From positions 1 to 64,000 of the forward strand of contig JAGXTB010000072.1 of NCBI GenBank assembly GCA_018334165.1: 64,000 nucleotides of DNA. The letters are read 5' to 3'. Under the pieces are notes generated by a model, which saw nothing but the letters and a program-made list of their open reading frames with translations, did not search any database and was not told the DNA's origin. A program made the translations under genes and the position numbers. This DNA is from Sphingomonadales bacterium (GTDB taxonomy: Bacteria; Pseudomonadota; Alphaproteobacteria; Sphingomonadales; Sphingomonadaceae). Each line of letters begins with the position of its first letter. The first letter of the stretch is position 1. Below are positions 45,513 through 53,966 of the stretch, piece after piece.

Positions 45513-46537
45513 GCGAAGTGGCCGCAGAAGTCAACAAGGACGAGGAGATCGAGCGCGGCCTCGAGCGCATGCACGCCATGGGCGTCGAGGTAAAGACGCT
45601 CAAGCACCCGCTCATCGTCGACCGCAACTGGGAGGCCGAACAGGAGATGCAGGGATGGGTCGGCCCCTACATGCGCAACATCGCCTGGCACTACCACGAC
45701 ATCCTGGCCGCCGGCCACATCGGCCCCCTGCTCAACAGGCTCGGCGGCCGCCCCGTTGCCGTGGTCGGCGCTGGCGCGAGCCTGGACAAGAACGTGGACA
45801 GCTTGCGAGACTTCCCAGGCATCATCATCGCGTGCGACCGAGCGGCGAAGGCGCTCACGGCGCGGGACATTTGTCCGGACATTGTGGTCGCCGTGGACCC
45901 GCGGCCATACCACATCGCTAAGATGCTGGACTACCCGCAGAGTAAGGGCCAGACGCTCGTCGCGTCCGTCTGCTTGCACCCAGACGTGGTCCAAGCCTGG
46001 CGCGGCCGCGTGCGCTACATGAGCCATGAGAACCCAGGCACGCAGTTCTTCGACCACGGCCTGCCGCATCTGTTCCCCGGCATGCCAGCGCTCTACTGCC
46101 TAGGAAACGTCGGGAACATGGCCGTGCAGCTTGCGGCGGAGATGGGGGCCGGAAAGATCGTCCTAGTCGGTCAGGACTACGGCTACACCGACGGCAAGAT
46201 GAGCGCCGACGACTGGGTCTACCAGCATCAATCGATGTTCTTGGAAAGCGGCTGGCGGCGCGAAGTGCCCGACCACGCCTACAACCTCGAGCGGCGCACA
46301 GGCAAGGTGATGACGAAAGGCATCGACGGTGAGGTGCAGACCTACGCACCGTTCCTCGGCTATCGTGATTCTCTTTATAACATCGTGAAACTTTGGAATC
46401 TCGACGTGGTCAACGCGACGGAGGGCGGCATCCTAGTCGACCTTCCGCAGATGGCCCTGTCAAAAGTCGTAACAAGCCTGTTACAATTTAACGCCGGGGA
46501 GGCACGCACCCTCCTTAGTCAGGCGCTCGGGGGATAA
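45509..46537 (+). CDS. DUF115/Maf-like protein 3, adjacent to tail tube gene
   Basis: In this 342-residue protein, VAVVGAGASLDKNVDSL, IIACDRAAKALTARDICPDIVVAVDPR and IVLVGQDYGYTDGKMSADDW are the DUF115/Maf landmarks, here closest of the three to flagellin Maf proteins (GQDxxYTDGK). The gene overlaps the tail terminator stop by 4 nt and ends 1 nt before the tail tube start. Placing a Maf-like gene before both the capsid and tube genes suggests two separate virion targets. Confidence 0.78.
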   Translation: MSEVAAEVNKDEEIERGLERMHAMGVEVKTLKHPLIVDRNWEAEQEMQGWVGPYMRNIAWHYHDILAAGHIGPLLNRLGGRPVAVVGAGASLDKNVDSLRDFPGIIIACDRAAKALTARDICPDIVVAVDPRPYHIAKMLDYPQSKGQTLVASVCLHPDVVQAWRGRVRYMSHENPGTQFFDHGLPHLFPGMPALYCLGNVGNMAVQLAAEMGAGKIVLVGQDYGYTDGKMSADDWVYQHQSMFLESGWRREVPDHAYNLERRTGKVMTKGIDGEVQTYAPFLGYRDSLYNIVKLWNLDVVNATEGGILVDLPQMALSKVVTSLLQFNAGEARTLLSQALGG

Positions 46538-46538
46538 T

Positions 46539-47294
46539 ATGGTTGAAACCAATAATCTGTTGCTCGGCCTCGGCAAGCTTTACCTCAAGCGCGAGGGCGA
46601 CACCGACGGCAAGTACCGCATGGTCGGCGCGCTGAAGGACAAGGTAGAGTTCACCTACAAGCAGGAGATCGTCAAGCAGAAGGTGGGCGAGCTCATGGGC
46701 GCGCCGCGCGCTGACCGTATCAATGAGGAGGCCATGCTTAAGGCCCAGATATGCGACTTCAAGATCGAGCAGCTCATTCCGTTGCTCGGCCTGACCGTCT
46801 CGACGACCGCCCTCACGGTGACGAACTCCATCCGCCGCGTCGAGGAGCATATCACAGGCATCTCCACGACCGACACGCAGACGCTGTCGCAGACCGCCAA
46901 GTCGAAGACCTCAGTTCATATCACGAGCCTAGACCGCGCCACGGACTACGTGCAGGGCACCGACTTCACCATGCCCACCGCCCGCGGGATCAAGCCGGTG
47001 ACGTCCGCGTTCCGCAACCTCACCGTCCTTGCGCACTACACGTCGCGCCGCACCACGAAGCGCGTGCGCATCGGCGACCACAAGACACTGCCCGTGATGA
47101 GCCTGATGTTCACCCACAAGATGAAGAACGGCAAGATGATCAGCCTGATCATTCCGCGCTGCCACATCGAGGGAGACATCACAATCCCGTGGGGCGAGAA
47201 GGAGTACACCGCATACGACATCTCGTTCTCGGCGCTTGCTGACACCACGCAGCCCGAGGGTCGGCGCCTGTTCCACATCGTGAAGGAGTCGTAA
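46539..47294 (+). CDS. Major tail tube protein
   Basis: In this 251-residue protein, position after the terminator and before the tail chaperones, size, and beta-rich pattern (YRMVGALKDKVEFTYKQEIVKQKVGE, GRITP-like start absent, GDITIPWGEKEYTAYDISFSALAD) fit a tail tube protein. TTGTCGG-like site aside, only a short spacer separates it from the Maf-like gene. Hexamer rings stack to form the tail tube. Confidence 0.75.
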   Translation: MVETNNLLLGLGKLYLKREGDTDGKYRMVGALKDKVEFTYKQEIVKQKVGELMGAPRADRINEEAMLKAQICDFKIEQLIPLLGLTVSTTALTVTNSIRRVEEHITGISTTDTQTLSQTAKSKTSVHITSLDRATDYVQGTDFTMPTARGIKPVTSAFRNLTVLAHYTSRRTTKRVRIGDHKTLPVMSLMFTHKMKNGKMISLIIPRCHIEGDITIPWGEKEYTAYDISFSALADTTQPEGRRLFHIVKES

Positions 47295-47319
47295 TCCAAA
47301 CCGTAGGAGGCCATTCGTA

Positions 47320-47766
47320 ATGACGAGCACGCCAGACGAAGACGTTCTTATCCCTGTGCCGGTCGTATTTCGGCTCGGGGCGCACGAGATCCGCGTCACG
47401 CCGCTGCCGGTGCGGCGCGTCAAGGAACTGATCCGCGCTGTCGAAGGACACAAGGACCTGCTGGAGAAGCTGCCGCAAGTGTTGCAGATCGGCGTCGAGA
47501 CGTTCCTCGACAAAGAAATCTACAAACGTCTCAACGCGCTCGTGCGCTTGGTCGTCTCGCCGGCGTCCGCGCACGAGTTTATGACGGACGAGTGGTGCGA
47601 GGAAAACATGACGCACGCGCACTACCGGGCTATCTTCATGACGGTGCTGAAGCAGAACGAGTTGCACGGCGTTTTTCTAAAGGCGAAGGCCTTTCTGGGG
47701 GCGAACATGGACGGAGCCCTTCGCCAGGCGCTGACGAAGGTAAACCCGGACGCACCGTTGAACTGA
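47320..47766 (+). CDS. Tail assembly chaperone, N-terminal (gpG-like)
   Basis: In this 148-residue protein, PVPVVFRLGAHEIRVTPLPVRRVKELI is the typical opening of gpG/gp24-type tail assembly chaperones, which coat the tape measure during tail building. TAGGAGG precedes the ATG at 47320. The following frame (minus 1) is the likely gpT-like extension. Confidence 0.75.
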   Translation: MTSTPDEDVLIPVPVVFRLGAHEIRVTPLPVRRVKELIRAVEGHKDLLEKLPQVLQIGVETFLDKEIYKRLNALVRLVVSPASAHEFMTDEWCEENMTHAHYRAIFMTVLKQNELHGVFLKAKAFLGANMDGALRQALTKVNPDAPLN

Positions 47767-47786
47767 CGGAGATCCTGCATCTGTTG

Positions 47787-48032
47787 ATGTCGTCGTACGG
47801 CTGGACGCTGGACCAGGCGCTGGACCTGACGTATCCGCAGATCAAGGCGCTCTATCGGACCTTGATGAAGTGGCCGACGGCGAATATGTTTGTAGCCATG
47901 ATGTCGCAGCACCTGAACGAAGGCAAGGACGAAACCGGGAAGCTCGAAAGCATGAAATCCGGGTCTGTCTCCGTGGTCGACGGAGCAGATTTTTTTAGCA
48001 AGCTCGGCATCAAACCTGAACCGGAGGGCTAG
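47787..48032 (+). CDS. Tail assembly chaperone, C-terminal (gpT-like), possible frameshift product
   Basis: The frame minus 1 to gpG is open from 47592 and encodes LHLLMSSYGWTLDQALDLTYPQIKALYRTLMKWPT, typical of gpT-like parts. Listed here from its first internal ATG (81 residues). It may be joined to gpG by a -1 frameshift in the overlap 47592-47766, but no standard XXXYYYZ heptamer is seen; GTTTTTC (47671-47677) and GGGGGCG (47697-47703) are the nearest slippery-like runs. Separate initiation at TTG 47784 or ATG 47787 with CGGAG at 47767-47771 is the alternative. Confidence 0.6.
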   Translation: MSSYGWTLDQALDLTYPQIKALYRTLMKWPTANMFVAMMSQHLNEGKDETGKLESMKSGSVSVVDGADFFSKLGIKPEPEG

Positions 48033-49732
48033 TGGCGACGAACGCGGGCATCCTTGAAGTCGTCATCACGGCTACCACCTCCGGCCTCACGGCCGGCATA
48101 GCCAATGCCCGCGACGCCATCAACAAGGCTGGCCCCGACTTCAAGCGGTACGGGGCCTTACTGTTCGGCTCCGTGGTCGTCGGCCTGACCGCCAGCGTCC
48201 ACGCCTTCGGGGAAGCCGAGAAGAACGCAACACTCCTAAGCCAAGCGCTCGCAAACCAAGGCATCCACTCGCGCGAGGCGCTCGAGGAACTGCTGAAGCT
48301 CTCGACCGAGCTGCAACACCTCAGTGGAATCTCCGACGATGCCATCCAAAATGCTGAAAAAATAATCGTCACGTTCGGCGCGACCGGCAAAGAGCTTGAG
48401 CGCATGACGCGCGCTGCTGTTGACGCTGCGGCACAAGGGAAGGACCTTGAAGGCGCGGCCGAAGCGCTCGGCAAAGCCTACCTCGGCGAGACCGGCCGAC
48501 TCAAACAGTACGGGATCACGATCGACGAAGCGGTCCCCAAGGCGTTGCGCTTCGCAGAGGCCCTACGTCAGTGGGAGAAGTTATACGGCGGGTCTGCGGC
48601 TGCCAAAGGAAAAACATTCTTCGGGATGATCGGAATCGCCAAGGAAGATATTGAAGATTTCGGCGAGGAAATCGGTCGCAACCTTGTGCCGACCGTCAAG
48701 CGGTTTGTCCAGTTCATGATCGACAACCGCGACGTGCTCATGAAAGCATCAGCAGACATTGGTCGCGGCATCCTGAAATGGGCAGACGATTTTGCGACTG
48801 TCTTCACGTACTTCAAGACGAAATATGCCCAGTTAAAAGCGTTCATGGCAAGCAGCCCGAATCTATTCTTCGGGAAGACGACGCCAGAGCAAAAGAAATT
48901 ATGGGATGACTTTTCTGATCCTGGCAACTCACCCACACACGTCGATACGAAGCCTGCAACGCTTGTGCCTGCTGGTATGTCTGCTGGCGCCAAGGACGAC
49001 GACAAAAAAGGTAAAGGGAGCCCCAGCGAATTTAGCGAGCTGTGGAAGCAGGCGTACAGCGAAATCTTTGCTGACGGCAAGATTGTATTCGACGGCATCA
49101 AGGACCTCATCAGCGGCACGATCGGCGTCCTCTCGCAGACCTTCCAGCAGGTGTTCATCAACCTGGCCGAGGGCGGCAAGAACTTCACGCAGATCATGTC
49201 CAACCTTGGCACGAGCTTCCGCAACCTCATGTTCAAGGTGATCGCCGACATCCTGGCCAAACAGATCACCGCGATCCTGATGAGCGTCACGGCGGAGCGC
49301 GCGGCCGCGCTGGCCAAGGTCGCCTTCCATAAGGCCGTCGCGTTCGCCGGCGCACTGGCCGCGCACGCGCCCATCCCTTTCGTCGGCGTCGCGCTGGGCT
49401 TGGCGGCTGCGGCCGCGATCGCGGCCTACCTGGCCGGGGCCATCCAATTCGCCGAAGGCGGCATCGTCAACGGGCCGACGTTGGGCCTGGTAGGCGAGGC
49501 CGGCCCGGAGGCCATCATCCCCCTCAAGAAGGGCAAGGAGATGGGCATCTTTGGCGGCGGGGGCGGCGGCGGGACCACCGAGGTCCACCTGCACTTCGAC
49601 GGCGCCGCGCTCGTGGACGGCGACGAGACGAAGTGGGACAACATCGCTCGCCGCCACATCATCCCGGCCCTGGCCGCTTACCAGGACAAGACCCGTGCCA
49701 ACGACTTCCGGCGCTGGCCGACGAGGGGCTGA
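48032..49732 (+). CDS. Tape measure protein
   Basis: This 566-residue protein has an N-terminal part (ILEVVITATTSGLTAGIANARDAINKAG...) and long Ala/Lys-rich helices, a hydrophobic patch around 430-485 (AGALAAHAPIPFVGVALGLAAAAAIAAYLAGA), and a C-terminal Gly-rich stretch followed by EVHLHF. The C-terminal GGIVNGPTLGLVGEAGPEAIIPL is the classic tape measure ending. At about 1.5 angstrom per residue this predicts a tail of roughly 85 nm. It starts with a GTG overlapping the chaperone stop. Confidence 0.85.
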   Translation: MATNAGILEVVITATTSGLTAGIANARDAINKAGPDFKRYGALLFGSVVVGLTASVHAFGEAEKNATLLSQALANQGIHSREALEELLKLSTELQHLSGISDDAIQNAEKIIVTFGATGKELERMTRAAVDAAAQGKDLEGAAEALGKAYLGETGRLKQYGITIDEAVPKALRFAEALRQWEKLYGGSAAAKGKTFFGMIGIAKEDIEDFGEEIGRNLVPTVKRFVQFMIDNRDVLMKASADIGRGILKWADDFATVFTYFKTKYAQLKAFMASSPNLFFGKTTPEQKKLWDDFSDPGNSPTHVDTKPATLVPAGMSAGAKDDDKKGKGSPSEFSELWKQAYSEIFADGKIVFDGIKDLISGTIGVLSQTFQQVFINLAEGGKNFTQIMSNLGTSFRNLMFKVIADILAKQITAILMSVTAERAAALAKVAFHKAVAFAGALAAHAPIPFVGVALGLAAAAAIAAYLAGAIQFAEGGIVNGPTLGLVGEAGPEAIIPLKKGKEMGIFGGGGGGGTTEVHLHFDGAALVDGDETKWDNIARRHIIPALAAYQDKTRANDFRRWPTRG

Positions 49733-50916
49733 TGGCGAACCAAGTCCTGACCACCAGCCTCACCCCGAGCCTCGACTGGGCCGACGTCTCTGGCGCGCTC
49801 GAGTACTGGGTGCAGGTCGCTACGGACCCGCGCTTCCGAACGATCACGCAGCAGAAGACCGGCCTGGCGACGAGCACCCACACCATCGCCTCCTCGCTGA
49901 CCGACGCCAAGAAGTACTACTGGCGCTTCCGGACGCGCACCACGGCGGCCTACACGACCGACCAGGCGCAGACCACACAAGGCGCTGTCGGAGTCGCCCT
50001 GCGTGACGCGGCGGCGCGGACCGGCCTGGCCCAGTCCTTTAAGCCAACATACTCCCTGCCGATCGCGCGCATCGCGCTCAGTCTAAAGAAGACCCTCGCG
50101 CCGACCGGGAACATCTGGGTGGAGATATGGACCGACTCGCCCGGCGCGCCCAGCGCCCAGCTGCTGGCCGATAGCGCCGTCGTGAACATCGCCACACTCA
50201 CGACCAGCTTCGCCTCCTACAACTTCGACTTCACCTTCCCCATCCCGGTCGTCGCCGGCACGACCTACTACGTTGTCCTGCAAGCAGACAACGCCATCGA
50301 CGCCGCGAACTACGCCACTTGGGAGACATCAGGCTCCAACAACTACAGCCGCGGCGGGCCGTTCCAACACGACGGCTCCGTGGCCTGGACGGCGCCCAAC
50401 ACGTTCGACCACGTCTTCAATACGCAGTACCAGGGTGGCTGGGGGACTTGGTCGCCGACGTGGTCCTTCTGGGTGGACTCGACCGCTGAGGCCGCGTTCA
50501 CGCCTAGCGTGTCGAACGCCGTCGGCCGCTACAGCTACATCGACCCCGACGAAACCACAGACACCTATACCTTTGCCTGCAACCCGAAGACCAAGGCCGA
50601 CCCCGTGCAAATGCAGAAGGCGTTCGAGCGCAACCTGTCCGGCGACCTGCTCTCCGAGTTCATCGCCACGCGCGCGCTGATCAAGCTGGACTTCAACGAA
50701 ACGTACATAGCCCTCGAGCAGAAGACGGAGATCGAACGCTTTGCGAACAAGCGCAAGGACGTCTACCTCGTGGTCCTGAGCTACAACCGCCAGGACGTCG
50801 TCGAGAACATCTACAAGGTGGCATTCACGAAGGGGCCGACGTTCGAGCCGCTGGCACACGGCCGCGAGGACTTGTTCGTCGGCGACGTGGAGCACGAGGA
50901 GTCGGCAAACACATGA
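49732..50916 (+). CDS. Minor tail / tail tip protein with fibronectin-like domain
   Basis: In this 394-residue protein, residues about 1-85 (PSLDWADVSGALEYWVQVATDPRF, KKYYWRFRTRTT) look like a fibronectin-III-like fold; about 95-250 (AQSFKPTYSLPIARIALSLKK, GNIWVEIWTDSPGAPSAQLLADS, TYYVVLQAD) resemble a carbohydrate-binding-like beta-sandwich. The C-terminus is a small tail-hub-like domain. It follows the tape measure, the usual distal-tail position. It may bind host surface glycans. Confidence 0.65.
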   Translation: MANQVLTTSLTPSLDWADVSGALEYWVQVATDPRFRTITQQKTGLATSTHTIASSLTDAKKYYWRFRTRTTAAYTTDQAQTTQGAVGVALRDAAARTGLAQSFKPTYSLPIARIALSLKKTLAPTGNIWVEIWTDSPGAPSAQLLADSAVVNIATLTTSFASYNFDFTFPIPVVAGTTYYVVLQADNAIDAANYATWETSGSNNYSRGGPFQHDGSVAWTAPNTFDHVFNTQYQGGWGTWSPTWSFWVDSTAEAAFTPSVSNAVGRYSYIDPDETTDTYTFACNPKTKADPVQMQKAFERNLSGDLLSEFIATRALIKLDFNETYIALEQKTEIERFANKRKDVYLVVLSYNRQDVVENIYKVAFTKGPTFEPLAHGREDLFVGDVEHEESANT

Positions 50917-50926
50917 GGATTTCTAT

Positions 50927-51259
50927 ATGCCCGAAATAGGAAGCGGGGGCGGCAGCGGGTACCCGGCCGCCATCGACTCAGACGCGACGCTCGAAACGAA
51001 CGCCGACTACGCGCGCATCCAGGTCCCCAACGACTTGGCCGCGTGCATTGTCGCGATCGAGACGGAGCTCGGTATCGCGCCGTCCGGGGGATATGCTACG
51101 GTCGTTGCCCGATTGGACACTTTAAGCAATACGTCCGGCGGCGTGCCGAGAGGCGCGAACTCAGCTCGTCCAGCTGCCAGCGCCGGCACGTTTTATCTGA
51201 GCACCGATCTCGGAATCTTCGAATACAGTGACGGCACGAACTGGTTCCCGATCCTATAA
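50927..51259 (+). CDS. Small fibre-associated protein
   Basis: In this 110-residue protein, YPAAIDSDATLETNADYARIQVPNDLAACIVAIETELGIAPSG (quoted in part) is a recurring phage fibre connector pattern, and the C-terminal GTFYLSTDLGIFEYSDGTNWFPI resembles the end domain of fibres that binds or caps. It lies between a tail-tip and the large fibre gene. Confidence 0.6.
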   Translation: MPEIGSGGGSGYPAAIDSDATLETNADYARIQVPNDLAACIVAIETELGIAPSGGYATVVARLDTLSNTSGGVPRGANSARPAASAGTFYLSTDLGIFEYSDGTNWFPIL

Positions 51260-51263
51260 AAAT

Positions 51264-53909
51264 ATGAAAAAACTTCGACACCTCCTGACGGCAATCGGAC
51301 TCCTCGCCTGCGTGGCGGCGCCTTCCGCCGCCGTCACGCTCACCACGACCGGCTACTACAGCCTGCAATACGACACGGTCAAAGGCACGTCTACGATCCA
51401 GATCGCCGGAGAGATAAAGGTCGCCCAGAGTTCGATGACGCTGTCCACGGCTAAGGTGATCATCAACGGCACGACCGGCTTCATCACGCTGGCCGGCGCG
51501 CTGACGCTGTCCGGCGCGTCGGCCAACGCAGTATTTCCGGCCTCTACAACCGTCTCCGGCGTGTTTGGACGGAGCGCATCTTTTATCACCATCGATCAGA
51601 CCGGAGCCGCCGGATACATCACCTCGGTGTCCTCCGTAAACGCTGCTTCGTTCTGGGGCGACGGCTCTCATTTGACCGGAATAGGCGTTGGCGGCGATGG
51701 TGCTGTTCAGTTCGTAAAGAGCGGCAGTCTATTCGGACGCACCGACAAAATCTATTTCAATGAGCTCACTGGCACGCTCGCGCTCGGAACCGGCGTCTCG
51801 ACGACCAGGGGACTAAAGATATCTTCAACTGTCATAGCCGAGATCGATGTTTGCTCTGTCACCGGAACACCGACCTGCGGTGGCATTTTTACCGCCTCCT
51901 CAGGTGCCAATCCGTACACCACAATTACTGCTGATGGTGCGCTGCGCTTTAACTCCGCCGGGTCCAATCGCGGTGGCTTCTCGACTGGTGGGGCGCTCTA
52001 CATCGGCACCGATCCAGTGGCCGCCGGCGGAACTGCTGGAGACCTCTATTTGTCTGGCAACGTCACGTCCGACCTTGCGGTAATCGCTCTGAACTTCACG
52101 CAGAACGGAGCTGCTGGGAGATATTCCGGAGCCTCGTCTGTCACAGCCTCCGGCTTCTTTGGGGACGGATCACAACTGAAAGGCATCCCATCCACGTCAT
52201 CGATCAGCGGGGTCTACCTGCCCCTGGCTGGCGGCTACATGTCCGGCCAGCTGACCAACACGTCGAGCATAACAGCGACCGTGCGGATGCTTTCGCCGCT
52301 CTACACACCTCTGGTCGGCAACGGCAACAGCATCGCCATCACCGCCAACAACGGGGCCGCCGCGCCTGCTGGTTCAATCACGCTTACCGGCGGCACCGGC
52401 TCATCTTCCGGCGGAGCAGGCGGCAACATCGTCATCAATGGCGGCGGGTCAAATGCCAATGACGCGGACGGCGGGGACATCACGATTACAGGCGGTGGTG
52501 CCGACAACGCGTCCACGCCTGGCGGTGGAGACGTGACGATTACTGCCGGAAGCGGCAACAACGGGGACGGCGGCGTCTTGACCCTGGCCGGAGGAACTGG
52601 CGCTGGGGCCAACGCCGGATACATCGCCTTCTTGTCCAGCGGCATCGAGCGCGGGCGCCTGTCGCAGACTGGGAACCTGACGTTTTATAGCTCAGTCACC
52701 GCGTCGGCTTTCTACGGAAACGGGGCTGGCTTGGTCGGAGTGACTGGGACAGAGGCCAACACCTACACCTCCTCCAAGACGTTCACCAGCACCGTGCAAA
52801 CCGCCGCGCTGTACTCCACGTCTTCATCCTTTCGCAATTCAATCAGCACCCAGGCGCAGTTCTACGGCATGGCCGTCGGTGTCCCGAGCGATTTAAACGG
52901 GTCAATCGGTCTTGGAAATGCCGCCGTTGCGCGAGGCATTCTTCAATACCAGGGGAACACCAATGGGTTCTTCTATCTCGATAACACCTACAACAACGAC
53001 AACGCCGACTTTGTATTTAGATCAAAAACCTCCGTTTTGGCGCAGGAGAATTTCCGGATTCGCGGGAATGGACATGCCGGGTTTGGCGTAGCGGCTCCTG
53101 CGTCTTCTTGGGGGGCGTCGAAGACGGTTGAAATTTCAACCGGGAACAATGGCCCGAGCCTGTCTCTGACAAATACAGGAGGCACAGCTTCTAGATGGGA
53201 GCTTATCGCGAAGGGCGGGTCGTCTGGCGAAGTTGCGCTCGCCGAAAGCGGCACTACTCTGTGGATTCTGGATAAGACCACGGGCCGGATGACGCTCGGG
53301 TCAACGGCTGGAACTGGGGTTGGTGGTCTTATCGCCGGGTCGGCTATTATCGATGCCGGGTCGGGAGTCTCCACGGTAACGGTCGGCAACGCCTCCAACG
53401 GCTCCGGCTCTGTAATGATCTATGCCAACAGCGGCGTCACCAACGGGATAACTATTGGACCATCAGTCGATTTAGGGGCACGGATCAGGTACAACTCGAA
53501 TGGGAATCTGGACATCAGCCCGCGCGAAGGCTTCCATATCAATTTTAGAGGCGGCGGCCAGGTCTATTCATCCTCTGGGACCTGGACACCGGCATGGACC
53601 GGGTTCAGTGCCGACCCCACTGGAACCACCGCCGTCTTGCAGATCGGGAAGATGGTGAAGGCCGAAATTGAACTTTCGGGGCATGGAACAAGCAACGCCA
53701 CCACACTCACCGTCACACTCCCCGTCGCGGCAAAGCGGGCCACAAGCTATCCGATGCAAGTCGTAGACAATGGCACCAACGTCATTGGTGTTTGCGACAC
53801 AGCTGCCGCGTCTAACATTCTTACTTGCTACGCATCTTCGGCCTACGCCAGTTTCACCGGATCAGGGCTTAAGAGCGTGCGGATAAATATCTCGTACATC
53901 GCCAACTAA
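51264..53909 (+). CDS. Large tail fibre / adhesin-like protein with signal-like N-terminus
   Basis: This 881-residue protein starts like a secreted bacterial protein, MKKLRHLLTAIGLLACVAAP with SAAVT as a possible cleavage site. Then follow spaced motifs GDGSHLTGI, GDGSQLKGI and GNGAGLVGV, a Gly-rich parallel-beta-like block (GGNIVINGGG, GGDITITGGG, GGDVTITAGS, GGVLTLAGG), and a C-terminal GTWTPAWTGFSADPTGTTAVLQIGKM domain like phage fibre tips. It is probably the host-recognition fibre, assembled as a trimer. The signal-like start is unexpected for a cytoplasmically assembled fibre. Confidence 0.7.
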   Translation: MKKLRHLLTAIGLLACVAAPSAAVTLTTTGYYSLQYDTVKGTSTIQIAGEIKVAQSSMTLSTAKVIINGTTGFITLAGALTLSGASANAVFPASTTVSGVFGRSASFITIDQTGAAGYITSVSSVNAASFWGDGSHLTGIGVGGDGAVQFVKSGSLFGRTDKIYFNELTGTLALGTGVSTTRGLKISSTVIAEIDVCSVTGTPTCGGIFTASSGANPYTTITADGALRFNSAGSNRGGFSTGGALYIGTDPVAAGGTAGDLYLSGNVTSDLAVIALNFTQNGAAGRYSGASSVTASGFFGDGSQLKGIPSTSSISGVYLPLAGGYMSGQLTNTSSITATVRMLSPLYTPLVGNGNSIAITANNGAAAPAGSITLTGGTGSSSGGAGGNIVINGGGSNANDADGGDITITGGGADNASTPGGGDVTITAGSGNNGDGGVLTLAGGTGAGANAGYIAFLSSGIERGRLSQTGNLTFYSSVTASAFYGNGAGLVGVTGTEANTYTSSKTFTSTVQTAALYSTSSSFRNSISTQAQFYGMAVGVPSDLNGSIGLGNAAVARGILQYQGNTNGFFYLDNTYNNDNADFVFRSKTSVLAQENFRIRGNGHAGFGVAAPASSWGASKTVEISTGNNGPSLSLTNTGGTASRWELIAKGGSSGEVALAESGTTLWILDKTTGRMTLGSTAGTGVGGLIAGSAIIDAGSGVSTVTVGNASNGSGSVMIYANSGVTNGITIGPSVDLGARIRYNSNGNLDISPREGFHINFRGGGQVYSSSGTWTPAWTGFSADPTGTTAVLQIGKMVKAEIELSGHGTSNATTLTVTLPVAAKRATSYPMQVVDNGTNVIGVCDTAAASNILTCYASSAYASFTGSGLKSVRINISYIAN

Positions 53910-53966
53910 AATGACCGCCCCCCTCCACCTGCTCTACCCCCGGCTGGTTAAGCTGGCGGAGCGCGC

